Origin: Alnus glutinosa
Taxonomy: Eukaryota > Streptophyta > Magnoliopsida > Fagales > Betulaceae
Direction: 5' to 3'
NCBI RefSeq assembly: GCF_958979055.1
Contig: NC_084891.1
Span: forward strand, 1,733,501 to 1,797,500
DNA: 64,000 nt
Shown: positions 32,310-42,830 of the stretch, in pieces
Numbering within the stretch: the stretch's first letter is position 1
Layout: every line of letters starts with the position of its first letter
Notes under the pieces: model-generated
Told to the model about the DNA's origin: nothing
The model's database searches: none
The model's input: the letters and a program-made list of their open reading frames with translations, nothing else
Made by a program: the position numbers and the translations under genes

Positions 32310-33413
32310 GGTTGATGGCTTGGATTTCTTTAAAGAGATTCAAGGCCAAAAAATAGTCACGTCATCAAGAAGAAAAAACACCCAAGTAAAACCCAATGAA
32401 TCCGTCACCCAAGAAAACCCTCTCAATTTCTTCCATTTTTTCCTCCTCCATCGAGACACTCCTCCCTTCCCCAAGTTTAGCCTCCGCCACCAGCAACACA
32501 ACTACTAAACTCAACTAAACTGAAATACTTGAGATACACTAAAACACTACTCAATGAAGGACTCCAGAAAAAGGTAGAGATATGGTCTTCAAGGACTTCT
32601 CAGCAAGGATTATAACATGACGCTCGAACAGGACCATGACAGACTGAGTTCTACTTTAACCAGAATTTGGGGCACATATTGAAACAAATTAATGAGCAAA
32701 GCAAATTCTTGATATCCCAGATTCATAAGCTGAAAGAATGCAAGCTAGACCCACCATTTTCGAACAGCACCCTTACAAAAACCCATGACTGAACTGAGGA
32801 GCTATTTTCCATATCATGCAAATAATCCCACCTATTCCATGGGAAAAATCTCTTTTGTTTATTTAGCAATAACACGTGGGTTTAATCATATAGCTTGAAA
32901 TTATACATATTTTCTTCCTCTGTCTCCAATCCTACTGCTAGTCCGATGTATTAGGTAAGTTCCAAATCTAGAATTTTCAATATCCAATTTTCAAAATCCA
33001 GAATCTGTGGATGGCAGAGGAGCGTGTGGGCAAAAGCCAGGGCCGGCAGGGGGGCTAGCAGGGGCCATGGCCCCCCTCAATTTCAAAAAGCAACAAAAAA
33101 ATATTAGGTAAAAAAAAAATTATAAGGTAAAAAAATAAAATTTAGGCTCCTGGCCCATACCAATAATTTTGTTTGGCCCTTGACCCCTGCCCATAAGAGT
33201 TTCTGGCTCCGTCCTTGCAAGCAGTGTTGCTGGTGGTGTACGCTGAACTTGGGGGGAGGGAAGAGGGTTTTGGTGGAAGAGAAAAAAATGGAAGAAATGG
33301 AGATGGTTTCCTTGGGTGACGAATTCATTGGGTTTTACTTGGGTGTTTTTCTTCTTGATGACGTGGCTATTTTTTTGGCCTTGATTAAAGAGACCGAAGC
33401 TATCAACAAGCTC
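32310..33413. repeat. Large inverted duplication (two arms of about 190 bp)
   Basis: Arm 1 (about 32310-32503, plus strand) matches the reverse complement of arm 2 (about 33228-33413) at roughly 85% by eye. Shared blocks include CACGTCATCAAGAAGAAAAA and AAACCCAATGAAT. In arm 2 the plus strand is open from 33180 to 33479. In arm 1 the corresponding frame is on the minus strand and has stops. Both look like copies of one exon-like fragment that I do not recognise. The roughly 720-bp spacer includes a separate repeat at 33032-33216. Confidence 0.65.
33032..33216. repeat. hAT-like short repeat, GGCCCCC-rich
   Basis: Starts CAGGGCCGGCAGGGGGGC and ends GGCTCCGTCCTTG. Composition and ends resemble the 118-bp hAT MITE at 24362. 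No clean 8-bp duplication was found. Confidence 0.4.
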
Positions 33414-33479
33414 CTTTCCAGTTCATTAGAACTTGAAAGAATCCGGATCCCCACCTTTTCACCTGGTCAAAAATGCTAG

Positions 33480-34560
33480 AGGCTAGCAATACTGTTTGAT
33501 TTCAGCAGGACCATACGAGAAAAAATCTATTATATCCCCACTCTCTAAAATCCTTTTCATATTCATAGATGTATCAATAATTAAGTAGATGGCACATCAT
33601 CATCTTTGTTATGCATTGCGTGAGGTCAACAAATTGATAAAAATATATATATTTGCTTCCTTTGAGACATCCAAACACAGCCAAAGAGTATGCATCGAGG
33701 AGACCCAATAATAGATATGAATATCAAAATGAATCTAGACAGGTATTGAGCTAAATCATGGGTATCAATATCATAGATTCATAGCTAGATTTAAGAGTGT
33801 GAACATGAAGAAAATTCTGAAGCTGATGGACTCTGTCATGGATGTAAGGCAAATTAAAAACTGCAAGCAGCAAAGCTGACATGAAAGCAATATGTTTGTC
33901 TTTCCCACTTTTAGTGATATTTAGCTTTTTTAGCAGCCATCAAGTGATTTTATCTTCATGTTTGAAAGATAAGGGAAACATGAGCCAACCCTTTCCACAT
34001 TATCTTTATGTGATGGTGGGAGATATATGTCTTAAAACACAAAGGCATAATAATTGGTTCCGACCAATACTTGTTTGAAGAGAAATGACTCTTTTCTAGT
34101 TTACTTCATTGGGCACACTTTTAAGGATGTAACGAGACATGGAGAAGCATATTGGACCCCATTTGAAAAAAAGAAGAAGAGAAAACATAAAGCGTGCCGT
34201 TCGGGATACTACAGCTTTTACTTCAACCCCTTTAAAACATCTACATTTGATCCTTTAAACAATACTTATCTTCAAATAATGAAGAATCACACCTTAAATT
34301 TGCCCTACATCTGATTTTTGCTCAAGAATCACGGTATATCCTTTATCTTTTATTTGATTAATTTCTCTTTCCAAAAATTAATTCTTTAAGCCTAAAAGAA
34401 ACAAAAAAAGAAGAAAAAAGAAAAAGAAAAAAGAGTCTTTCTTCGAAATAAAGAATGAGATGTAGTGTGTTTTTTGAAAATGAATCTATAAAATAGAAAA
34501 AGTGGGGGGTTATTCCTAAAACCTCGAAGAATTCTTTTAGAGGATCCGAAGTGGATGCTT
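33480..34560. other. Intergenic DNA before the hAT element
   Basis: AT-rich and non-coding as far as I can see. ORFs at 33881-34314 show no motif. The last eight bases before the transposon (34561-34568) are its target duplication. Confidence 0.4.
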
Positions 34561-34834
34561 TTATAAACTAGGGGTAAAAAGACAGTTGTGGCTAGTTAAC
34601 GGTTATTAGCTAAAACTGTTAACTGCAACCGCTTCCGCTAACCGCCTAGGCGGTATGAAATAATTGCCGGTTAGCGGTTATATAACCGCCAACTGCTAAC
34701 TACAAACCGCTAACCCTTTTTTTTTTTTCTTAGTTTTCAGTTTTTAGGGCTTTAAATGTATGATACATATTTTTTTGTTGGTGTCAAATGTCTATTATGA
34801 GCGGTAATATTGGATTATTTACTTAACAATCATA

Positions 34835-34909
34835 TAAATGAAAATTTACAACATAAAAAAATCAACGATCTAAAACAATTATATCTATAGTTCAGACACC
34901 CACACTCAA
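34835..34909. repeat. hAT subterminal repeat unit, left part
   Basis: This segment (CATATAAATGAAAATTTACA..CCCACACTCAA) is the first copy of a roughly 105-bp tandem repeat whose next two copies lie at 42624-42830. The LARD split the array. Confidence 0.55.
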
Positions 34910-37326
34910 TGTAGCGCCCCAGTTTTTAAAACATATTAATAATTTGATTAAAGATGAAAAATGATTATTATGTGAATAAATAAACGATCAATTGTTTGAT
35001 AAATATTTTCAACTGATTTAATAAACGGTGTTTTAATAAATCTGATAATCCGAAAATTTACTAAGTTAATAAAATAGGCAGATATGAATAAAATATCATT
35101 AATTATAATTCCCAACCAACGCATCACTTCACAGTTTTAATCTACTCGGTGTTCTTCAATCTGCCGCACTGAAACTCCTACTCTGCCTAATTATTCCCAC
35201 CATTTTCTCCACTCCTCATTATTATAAGTCTATCGATGCAATGAGTAATTAGTGGGCAGCTTGTCATTGCACTCATGAATAGAATAAACTCTATAATATA
35301 ATCATTAGTTTCCATTATTAGTTTATTAACCACATTATATAGTCGAGCACCTTCCCTCTGCAGACGCACTTCTCCTTCTTTTTCATTATGCCTGCTCCTT
35401 TTCTTGTTATCCCTTCTTTCCAGCACATTATGTTTAATGATATTATATTTATAAGTGGCCGACTATCATAATTGGAACACTATTTCCAGCACCTTCCTTC
35501 TCTTCCTTCATTATTTTATAACCCCACTTTAGTTCCTTAAGTTTCTTCTTCTCTGCCTTCTTCTTCACGGTGGCACAGTGAAAGTCAGAGCAATGAGAGC
35601 GTGAGATGTGAGAAGAGAGAAACTAATCGAGAGAGAGAGAGAGAAGTTGTCTGAGAGTGAGACTGAAACGGAGAGAAAGGCAGCACCTGAGAGATGGGAA
35701 GAGAGAGATCCGGGTGGCCCGTGAAGGTGAAACCCGGAGATACCGTAGCAGAACCTGTGACCCGTGACCCAGCCGAACCGTAGCAGATCGATCCAAACTC
35801 GGCCGGGTTCCGGCCGATTGTAGCAGACCCGAGAGTAGAGAGACCGTGAGATGTCGAGGGAGATCGGGAAGTTGAGGAGTGCCCGGACCCGATCCTCCGG
35901 TGGGTGGCGCCGACGAGGCCAGAAGACACCGACGACACGACCTCCGGCGAGCCCGTGAGAACCCATAGCCCAGATCCCAGCTACTGGTCAAAACCCATCT
36001 CAGACCCGGCGAGATCTAACCCGCAAACCCAGTAACCGTGCGTGAAATCATGACCCGAACCGTGAGACCACAGAGGCCCAAAACCCGTAGCCCAGACCTG
36101 CAGACCCATGGGCTGACTTCAGCCCAGGCCCGCTGAGCCCAAACCCGGCAGTGATCCCCAACACATGACCCGAACCCGGAAACCTGACCCACCGGCGACC
36201 CGTCTCCGGTAGACACTCCGGCGACTTTTCCGGCGACTTTCCGGCGACCGAACTCACTATTTTCACTGGATTTTCTAGTAAAAATCCTTAATATGATGAA
36301 CTGAGAAACTGTACAAAAAGACTGTGAGTATTCCTTACTCACTCAGGGTGATACAAGTAGAGCTTTCTTTAATATTTGATATCCTGCTTTATTTAATAAG
36401 TATGCATCTTGTTTGGAGCATATTGTTTGTAACATGTCATGTTTTAGTATTAAGGCATAGAGACAGATAGGAAGCCCTGAGAGGGATAGACAACCCAGTT
36501 GGTGGGTTTGAAGCTCTGAGGGATAGACATTCAGATTAGATTTAGGAGCGATAGACATCCTCGGCTTTGAAGCTCTGAGAGAGATAGACAACCCAGTTGG
36601 TGGGTTTGAGGCTCTGAGAGAGATAGACATCCATGGATATAGGAAAGATACACATCCTCGGTTTTGAAGCTCTGAGAGAGATAGACAACCCAGTTGGTGG
36701 GTTTGAGGCTCTGAGAGAGATAGACATCCATGGAATTTTGTGGGATTTGAGGCCCTGTGAGAGATAGACAACCCTAGTATGTGGGTTTGGTACTCTGAGA
36801 GGGATAGACAACCCAGGACTGAGGCCTTAAGAAAGGACCCTCAGTGAAAAGCCCGTAGAAAGAATAGAGATTTCGGAGTTTGAGTCCTTGGCATAAGTGT
36901 TTATAATTGTTCTCATATTGTTGCACTACACATTGTTGCATCGCATACTTTTAATTAAATCAGTAATCTTATCATTATTGAAAGCAGTTGACTGACCCAT
37001 GTATTTATATATGGGCGGTATAGCCCATGTTGCAGGTACGAAAGTGTATAAAGCTCAAGGATAGGAGTTTGTTAACATTACAGGAATTAGAACTGTTCGA
37101 TAATGTAGTTGATGATTGTAGTGAATTCTTGTATCAATTTGAAATGTAATACTTTAATTACGTTTATCACTCAATAAAGCTCTAAATGTGTTATGTTATC
37201 AATTACTAAGGCTTTAGAAGAAATAAATATATTCCGCTGCGAGAGTTTATCTCTGAGGTAGTAACGTCACGTGGAAACCGGAGGTTTCTGCTTACGAATT
37301 TGCTGGTTCAAATTTGGGGCGTTACA
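34910..37326 (+). repeat. 5' LTR of the LARD
   Basis: 2417 bp. Likely TATA motif TTTATAACC at about 35514, CT-rich leader, a GC-rich CCCGA/CCGG block at about 35700-36250, a tandem array at 36462-36812 and a poly(A) signal AATAAA near 37173. Frames reported through the GC-rich part and the array are not genes. Confidence 0.9.
36462..36812 (+). repeat. Tandem array in the 5' LTR
   Basis: Units of about 60 bp built on GCTCTGAGAGAGATAGACA alternate between ACCCAGTTGGTGGGTTTGA and TCCATGG/TCCTCGG tails, giving a higher-order period of about 120 bp. The same array lies at 41759-42109 in the 3' LTR. Confidence 0.85.
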
Positions 37327-37328
37327 GA

Positions 37329-37342
37329 ATGGTATCAAAGCA
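37329..37342 (+). other. Primer binding site of the LARD
   Basis: ATGGTATCAAAGCAG two bases after the LTR resembles the tRNA-Met site TGGTATCAGAGC with one change. A second, closer match (ATGGTGTCAGAGCAG) lies at 37401-37415 in what looks like a tandem duplication. Confidence 0.6.
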
Positions 37343-38544
37343 GTTGTTCTGCGACCTCGTAAACAGTCAGTGTCATACTGTAACTTGGGTAAGTTACAGT
37401 ATGGTGTCAGAGCAGTTTGCTCTGAGGACCTTAAGACTTGACCCTAGATGTCTAAGAATAACACAAGAGCTATAAGTGTAAACCATTTTTATAAAATACT
37501 TTGTGTGATGTATTTTAGTGCAGAAACCTTCCACCTTGATGATGATCCTAGCGTAAGGGGATAAGAAACCAGAGGTATGTAAATAGAAGTAATTTCAGAA
37601 TTAAGATGATTTGATATCTAGTATTATTTTGAGGTATAGTCATAAATGTTTCTTTTTGGAGATATAGATTACAGAATCCAAATGTTTAATCTGTTGAAAT
37701 AATTTATGGATATTAAGTTAGTAAATTTATAAATCACTCTATAGATATTTCATGTGCTTAGAGATACAACTTTCCCATAACCATAATAAGGATAACCTAA
37801 GGATCAGAGATAAATTTTGAAGCTTTGAGGTCTATCCAATTAACCCTAGAATGTAAGGAAAGGTATGCTATGATTAATGAGTATCTATTATTCCAAATCT
37901 GGTATCTTTTGAAGATAGGTGTATAAAGCGTAAATTACTAATTTTATATGTTGAGGAAATTAGTTAATCAAATGATTTGATGATTAATGGAGAGATTGTT
38001 TTTCCTATGCATCTGATGAACTTTAAGAGAAGTTTATATATTATTGAGGTTTTCTAGAGCTTAAGTTAAATAAAATCTTGATTATGTGATTTATTGATTC
38101 TCTTAGAAATCCTTACTTGATGGATAAGTTTATGATTAGCAAATTTAAGTATTGATTGACTGCATAACTAAATTGGAGTAATACTAAGGATTTAATCTAA
38201 TGAAATTTGAGGATAATAGTAATTATGCAGAAATAGAAAGAAGAACATAGTACCATATAAAAATTACACCTTAGTAAAAGATCGAGTAGAAATAATTAGT
38301 TCAAAGGATTACAGACATATTAGATAATAAGAACGGTGCGTAAAAGAATAATTATTGTCTTACAAATGAACTACTTTTGATTCAAAAAAAAAAAAAAAAA
38401 AAAAAATAGACTTGCAAAACAGGACCTTTTCTGCACCATTTCCGGAGAATACTGGTATGCTTATACCTGCAGGTATTTCATAATACTGCAGTTAGTTATT
38501 TATTTTTGTAAATAAAGAATTGCTAGATCAAATAGAATACCTGA
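37343..38544. other. LARD interior, left part
   Basis: Non-coding, AT-rich, about 1.2 kb. Contains the second primer-like site (37401-37415) and a 23-base poly(A) run at about 38384-38406. No protein domain is seen. Confidence 0.5.
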
Positions 38545-39075
38545 CTAAGTTTCTGGGCGGAAAACCCTGAGGTTTTGGACTACACGCAAGAGGTCCTGGT
38601 GTTGTTCTCGGAGTCGGTTGGTGTTCTGCTCCAAATCAGCATACCTCCTTCCCAAGTTTTTCTCATACGAATTTACCACCTTCTTCAGTTTTCTATTTTC
38701 TTGCTGTAGAACCCAATTCCTTCGCCTAAAGCCCATATACCTTCGCTGCAAAGTCAAAATTTGAGCTTTCAACGCTTGAACTTCGTTCCCTCGAGCTTGC
38801 AGACGTCGAGCCATATTTGAAACAGAAGAGGCACCCTGAATACTGAATGCCAGAGAGTCATTGATGGCTTGGACATCAGTCCTATCCGCCAATAATTTTT
38901 CATCTCGATGAGTTATGATGCCTTGAGCCACGGATGCAGCTGCTGCATCACTCAGCATCACAGAGTCATTAGTCATAAGAGGACCTCTCTGAGATAGGAA
39001 CAATGGGCGCCAAATTTCTGGTACTACAGGCGCAGCATTCAGATCAAAATTATTTTGAGAAGATGAAGAAGCCAT
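38545..39075 (-). CDS. Antisense coiled-coil ORF inside the LARD, function unknown
   Basis: 176 codons, ATG in AAAATGGCT context, on the strand opposite to the element. The N-terminal third is low in charge (SSSSQNNFDLNAAPVVPEIW). A middle segment (DAAAASVAQGIITHRDEKLL) leads into DSLAFSIQGASSVSNMARRL. Residues from about 95 to the end are a strongly charged heptad-type helix (ALKAQILTLQRR, VLQQENRKLKKVVNSYEKNL, LREQHQDLLRVVQNL), a predicted coiled coil. It has no Gag, Pol or zinc-finger motif. The frame is intact in a young element. Additional and antisense ORFs are known in some plant Gypsy lineages, but no function is established here. I have the impression that similar proteins occur in other plants' LARD-like elements, but this is from memory and unchecked. 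Confidence 0.6.
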   Translation of the reverse strand: MASSSSQNNFDLNAAPVVPEIWRPLFLSQRGPLMTNDSVMLSDAAAASVAQGIITHRDEKLLADRTDVQAINDSLAFSIQGASSVSNMARRLQARGNEVQALKAQILTLQRRYMGFRRRNWVLQQENRKLKKVVNSYEKNLGRRYADLEQNTNRLREQHQDLLRVVQNLRVFRPET

Positions 39076-39530
39076 TTTTGGAAAACTAAGAAAATGATGA
39101 TACTCCTCAAAGGACCTGAAGGAGAAATGAAGCTGTTATTCGAAAGATCTGAAGGGAAGGAATGAAGATTTAATCAGTGAACGAGACGCAGTCTAATCAA
39201 CGTCATTCTGAGCGCAGCCGCCTCTACCACTTGTAGACAGCCCTCGAATCACGAGTGCTCTTCTTTTCAAGTTTTCACCCTTTTCACCTTCTCGAATTCC
39301 GAATTCACCCAAAGACTTTTCCGAATTCATCGCCGCATTTTCCGCAACTAGCAGTCGTAGAGGGGCATCCCGAGAATGAGCTGGATGAGCATTCCGAGAA
39401 AAAGAATGGAGATTTTACGATCCACTGTCTGTACCACTTGCACCGACCCTTCTCAAATCTCCCCTATAAATTCACTCGTCTTCTCTCAAGCAAAGCGCAC
39501 CCTTGAGCTCTCAACCCTTCACACTTTGAG
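39076..39530. promoter_or_regulatory. Promoter-like block between antisense ORF and downstream LARD
   Basis: This block separates the antisense ORF from a plus-strand TATA motif (TATAAATT at 39465-39472) followed by a CT-rich, leader-like stretch. Two diverged plus-strand copies of a segment with ACCACTTG (about 39227 and 39435) suggest duplicated regulatory DNA. A TGACG core lies on the minus strand near 39200. Divergent promoter function is an inference. Confidence 0.4.
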
Positions 39531-40193
39531 AGCCAAATTTTCCTTCTAGTCTGTACTTATCATCGCCTCCTACGAAAGAAGAAGTAGTTCCATAACCAAA
39601 TTTCCAAACCTAAAGTTAGAAAAATGCAGCATCACAACCAGATTCACAAACACAGAAGCAAGATTATCCTTGATCATGCTTCTAAGATGAAGTATCTTTC
39701 TCTTCCTTCGCCTCACCATAAGCTTTTCTGGCATCTACTCTCAATCCGGTGATGGCGATTTGCAACAGAAGAGAAAGCACAACCGATATGAGTACCGCAC
39801 TCATATCCTTTCTGGATTGCTTGCCTCGCCTTCCTCTTCTTCCTGGTTTCCATGTTTCTATTTGGCAAGCCTTCCACCAAGATTATCAGAAAACATCATC
39901 ACAAAAGAGATTTGTTGTGCAAGAAATTTTCCTATAATGAGAAATGAAATGTTTTCTTTTCTTCAAACTACACCTCGGCTTAATCTGTCATACTCCTTGT
40001 TATAATGAATTTAAAATTTTATATTTGATAATTATCACACGGTGCAGTATACTTGTTTAGCTTTCTTGTTTAATAATTAGATGCCTTTCGTAAAAACTGT
40101 ATCACTAGACTTAAGATTTAGGAATCTAAATCTTCCCTTAATGTAAACTTTATGCGAAGCATAGTTTACGAATTTCGGGGACGAAATTCTGTT
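39531..40193. other. LARD interior, right part
   Basis: No conserved domain. Short plus-strand frames (for example 39624-39752 and 39760-40005) show no motif. Ends with chromovirus-like sequence before the polypurine tract. Confidence 0.45.
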
Positions 40194-40206
40194 AAGGGGG
40201 GAGGAA
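40194..40206 (+). other. Polypurine tract of the LARD
   Basis: AAGGGGGGAGGAA directly abuts the 3' LTR. Confidence 0.8.
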
Positions 40207-42623
40207 TGTAGCGCCCCAGTTTTTAAAACATATTAATAATTTGATTAAAGATGAAAAATGATTATTATGTGAATAAATAAACGATCAATTGTTTGATAAA
40301 TATTTTCAACTGATTTAATAAACGGTGTTTTAATAAATCTGATAATCCGAAAATTTACTAAGTTAATAAAATAGGCAGATATGAATAAAATATCATTAAT
40401 TATAATTCCCAACCAACGCATCACTTCACAGTTTTAATCTACTCGGTGTTCTTCAATCTGCCGCACTGAAACTCCTACTCTGCCTAATTATTCCCACCAT
40501 TTTCTCCACTCCTCATTATTATAAGTCTATCGATGCAATGAGTAATTAGTGGGCAGCTTGTCATTGCACTCATGAATAGAATAAACTCTATAATATAATC
40601 ATTAGTTTCCATTATTAGTTTATTAACCACATTATATAGTCGAGCACCTTCCCTCTGCAGACGCACTTCTCCTTCTTTTTCATTATGCCTGCTCCTTTTC
40701 TTGTTATCCCTTCTTTCCAGCACATTATGTTTAATGATATTATATTTATAAGTGGCCGACTATCATAATTGGAACACTATTTCCAGCACCTTCCTTCTCT
40801 TCCTTCATTATTTTATAACCCCACTTTAGTTCCTTAAGTTTCTTCTTCTCTGCCTTCTTCTTCACGGTGGCACAGTGAAAGTCAGAGCAATGAGAGCGTG
40901 AGATGTGAGAAGAGAGAAACTAATCGAGAGAGAGAGAGAGAAGTTGTCTGAGAGTGAGACTGAAACGGAGAGAAAGGCAGCACCTGAGAGATGGGAAGAG
41001 AGAGATCCGGGTGGCCCGTGAAGGTGAAACCCGGAGATACCGTAGCAGAACCTGTGACCCGTGACCCAGCCGAACCGTAGCAGATCGATCCAAACTCGGC
41101 CGGGTTCCGGCCGATTGTAGCAGACCCGAGAGTAGAGAGACCGTGAGATGTCGAGGGAGATCGGGAAGTTGAGGAGTGCCCGGACCCGATCCTCCGGTGG
41201 GTGGCGCCGACGAGGCCAGAAGACACCGACGACACGACCTCCGGCGAGCCCGTGAGAACCCATAGCCCAGATCCCAGCTACTGGTCAAAACCCATCTCAG
41301 ACCCGGCGAGATCTAACCCGCAAACCCAGTAACCGTGCGTGAAATCATGACCCGAACCGTGAGACCACAGAGGCCCAAAACCCGTAGCCCAGACCTGCAG
41401 ACCCATGGGCTGACTTCAGCCCAGGCCCGCTGAGCCCAAACCCGGCAGTGATCCCCAACACATGACCCGAACCCGGAAACCTGACCCACCGGCGACCCGT
41501 CTCCGGTAGACACTCCGGCGACTTTTCCGGCGACTTTCCGGCGACCGAACTCACTATTTTCACTGGATTTTCTAGTAAAAATCCTTAATATGATGAACTG
41601 AGAAACTGTACAAAAAGACTGTGAGTATTCCTTACTCACTCAGGGTGATACAAGTAGAGCTTTCTTTAATATTTGATATCCTGCTTTATTTAATAAGTAT
41701 GCATCTTGTTTGGAGCATATTGTTTGTAACATGTCATGTTTTAGTATTAAGGCATAGAGACAGATAGGAAGCCCTGAGAGGGATAGACAACCCAGTTGGT
41801 GGGTTTGAAGCTCTGAGGGATAGACATTCAGATTAGATTTAGGAGCGATAGACATCCTCGGCTTTGAAGCTCTGAGAGAGATAGACAACCCAGTTGGTGG
41901 GTTTGAGGCTCTGAGAGAGATAGACATCCATGGATATAGGAAAGATACACATCCTCGGTTTTGAAGCTCTGAGAGAGATAGACAACCCAGTTGGTGGGTT
42001 TGAGGCTCTGAGAGAGATAGACATCCATGGAATTTTGTGGGATTTGAGGCCCTGTGAGAGATAGACAACCCTAGTATGTGGGTTTGGTACTCTGAGAGGG
42101 ATAGACAACCCAGGACTGAGGCCTTAAGAAAGGACCCTCAGTGAAAAGCCCGTAGAAAGAATAGAGATTTCGGAGTTTGAGTCCTTGGCATAAGTGTTTA
42201 TAATTGTTCTCATATTGTTGCACTACACATTGTTGCATCGCATACTTTTAATTAAATCAGTAATCTTATCATTATTGAAAGCAGTTGACTGACCCATGTA
42301 TTTATATATGGGCGGTATAGCCCATGTTGCAGGTACGAAAGTGTATAAAGCTCAAGGATAGGAGTTTGTTAACATTACAGGAATTAGAACTGTTCGATAA
42401 TGTAGTTGATGATTGTAGTGAATTCTTGTATCAATTTGAAATGTAATACTTTAATTACGTTTATCACTCAATAAAGCTCTAAATGTGTTATGTTATCAAT
42501 TACTAAGGCTTTAGAAGAAATAAATATATTCCGCTGCGAGAGTTTATCTCTGAGGTAGTAACGTCACGTGGAAACCGGAGGTTTCTGCTTACGAATTTGC
42601 TGGTTCAAATTTGGGGCGTTACA
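40207..42623 (+). repeat. 3' LTR of the LARD
   Basis: 2417 bp, the same length as the 5' LTR. I saw no difference in the stretches compared, and all translated frames are identical. This implies a recent insertion. Confidence 0.9.
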
Positions 42624-42830
42624 CTCAACATATAAATGAAAATTCAAATAATCAAACCCAACATAAACAATTCACTTTTTCTTCCACTTCCATCAACAAT
42701 TCAAAACAATTATATTCATAGTCCACGCACCCACACTCAACATATAAATGAAAATTCAAATAATCAAACCCAACATAAATATATTCACTTCCACTTCCAT
42801 TCCCACTCAAGTGAATTCAAACAAATAAAG
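42624..42830. repeat. hAT subterminal repeat units, right part
   Basis: CTCAACATATAAATGAAAAT recurs at about 42624 and 42737, with AATCAAACCCAACATAAA in each copy. Tandem period is about 110 bp. Confidence 0.65.

Larger units (their letters stand above)
34910..42623 (+). mobile_element. LARD-type Ty3/Gypsy LTR retrotransposon (chromovirus-like ends)
   Basis: A 7714-bp element with two LTRs of 2417 bp each (34910-37326 and 40207-42623), beginning TGTAGCGCCCC and ending GGGGCGTTACA. The 5-bp duplication CTCAA lies at 34905-34909 and 42624-42628. A primer site follows the left LTR, and a polypurine tract precedes the right one. The 2880-bp interior has no gag, protease, RT, RNase H or integrase. 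The LTR edges and the GAATTTCGGGGACGAAATTC stretch before the polypurine tract (about 40169) resemble Tekay/Del-type chromoviruses. It is inserted in the subterminal array of the hAT element. Confidence 0.9.

Noticed and set aside
35565-36771. Several ORFs of 66-142 codons on the minus strand (repeated at 40862-42068)
   Set aside because: They lie within the LTRs, in the GC-rich block and the tandem array, and occur in several overlapping frames with no domain. They are composition effects.
36462-36812. CRISPR-like spaced repeats
   Set aside because: The units are tandem LTR repeats in a plant element without unique spacers, and the same array occurs in both LTRs.
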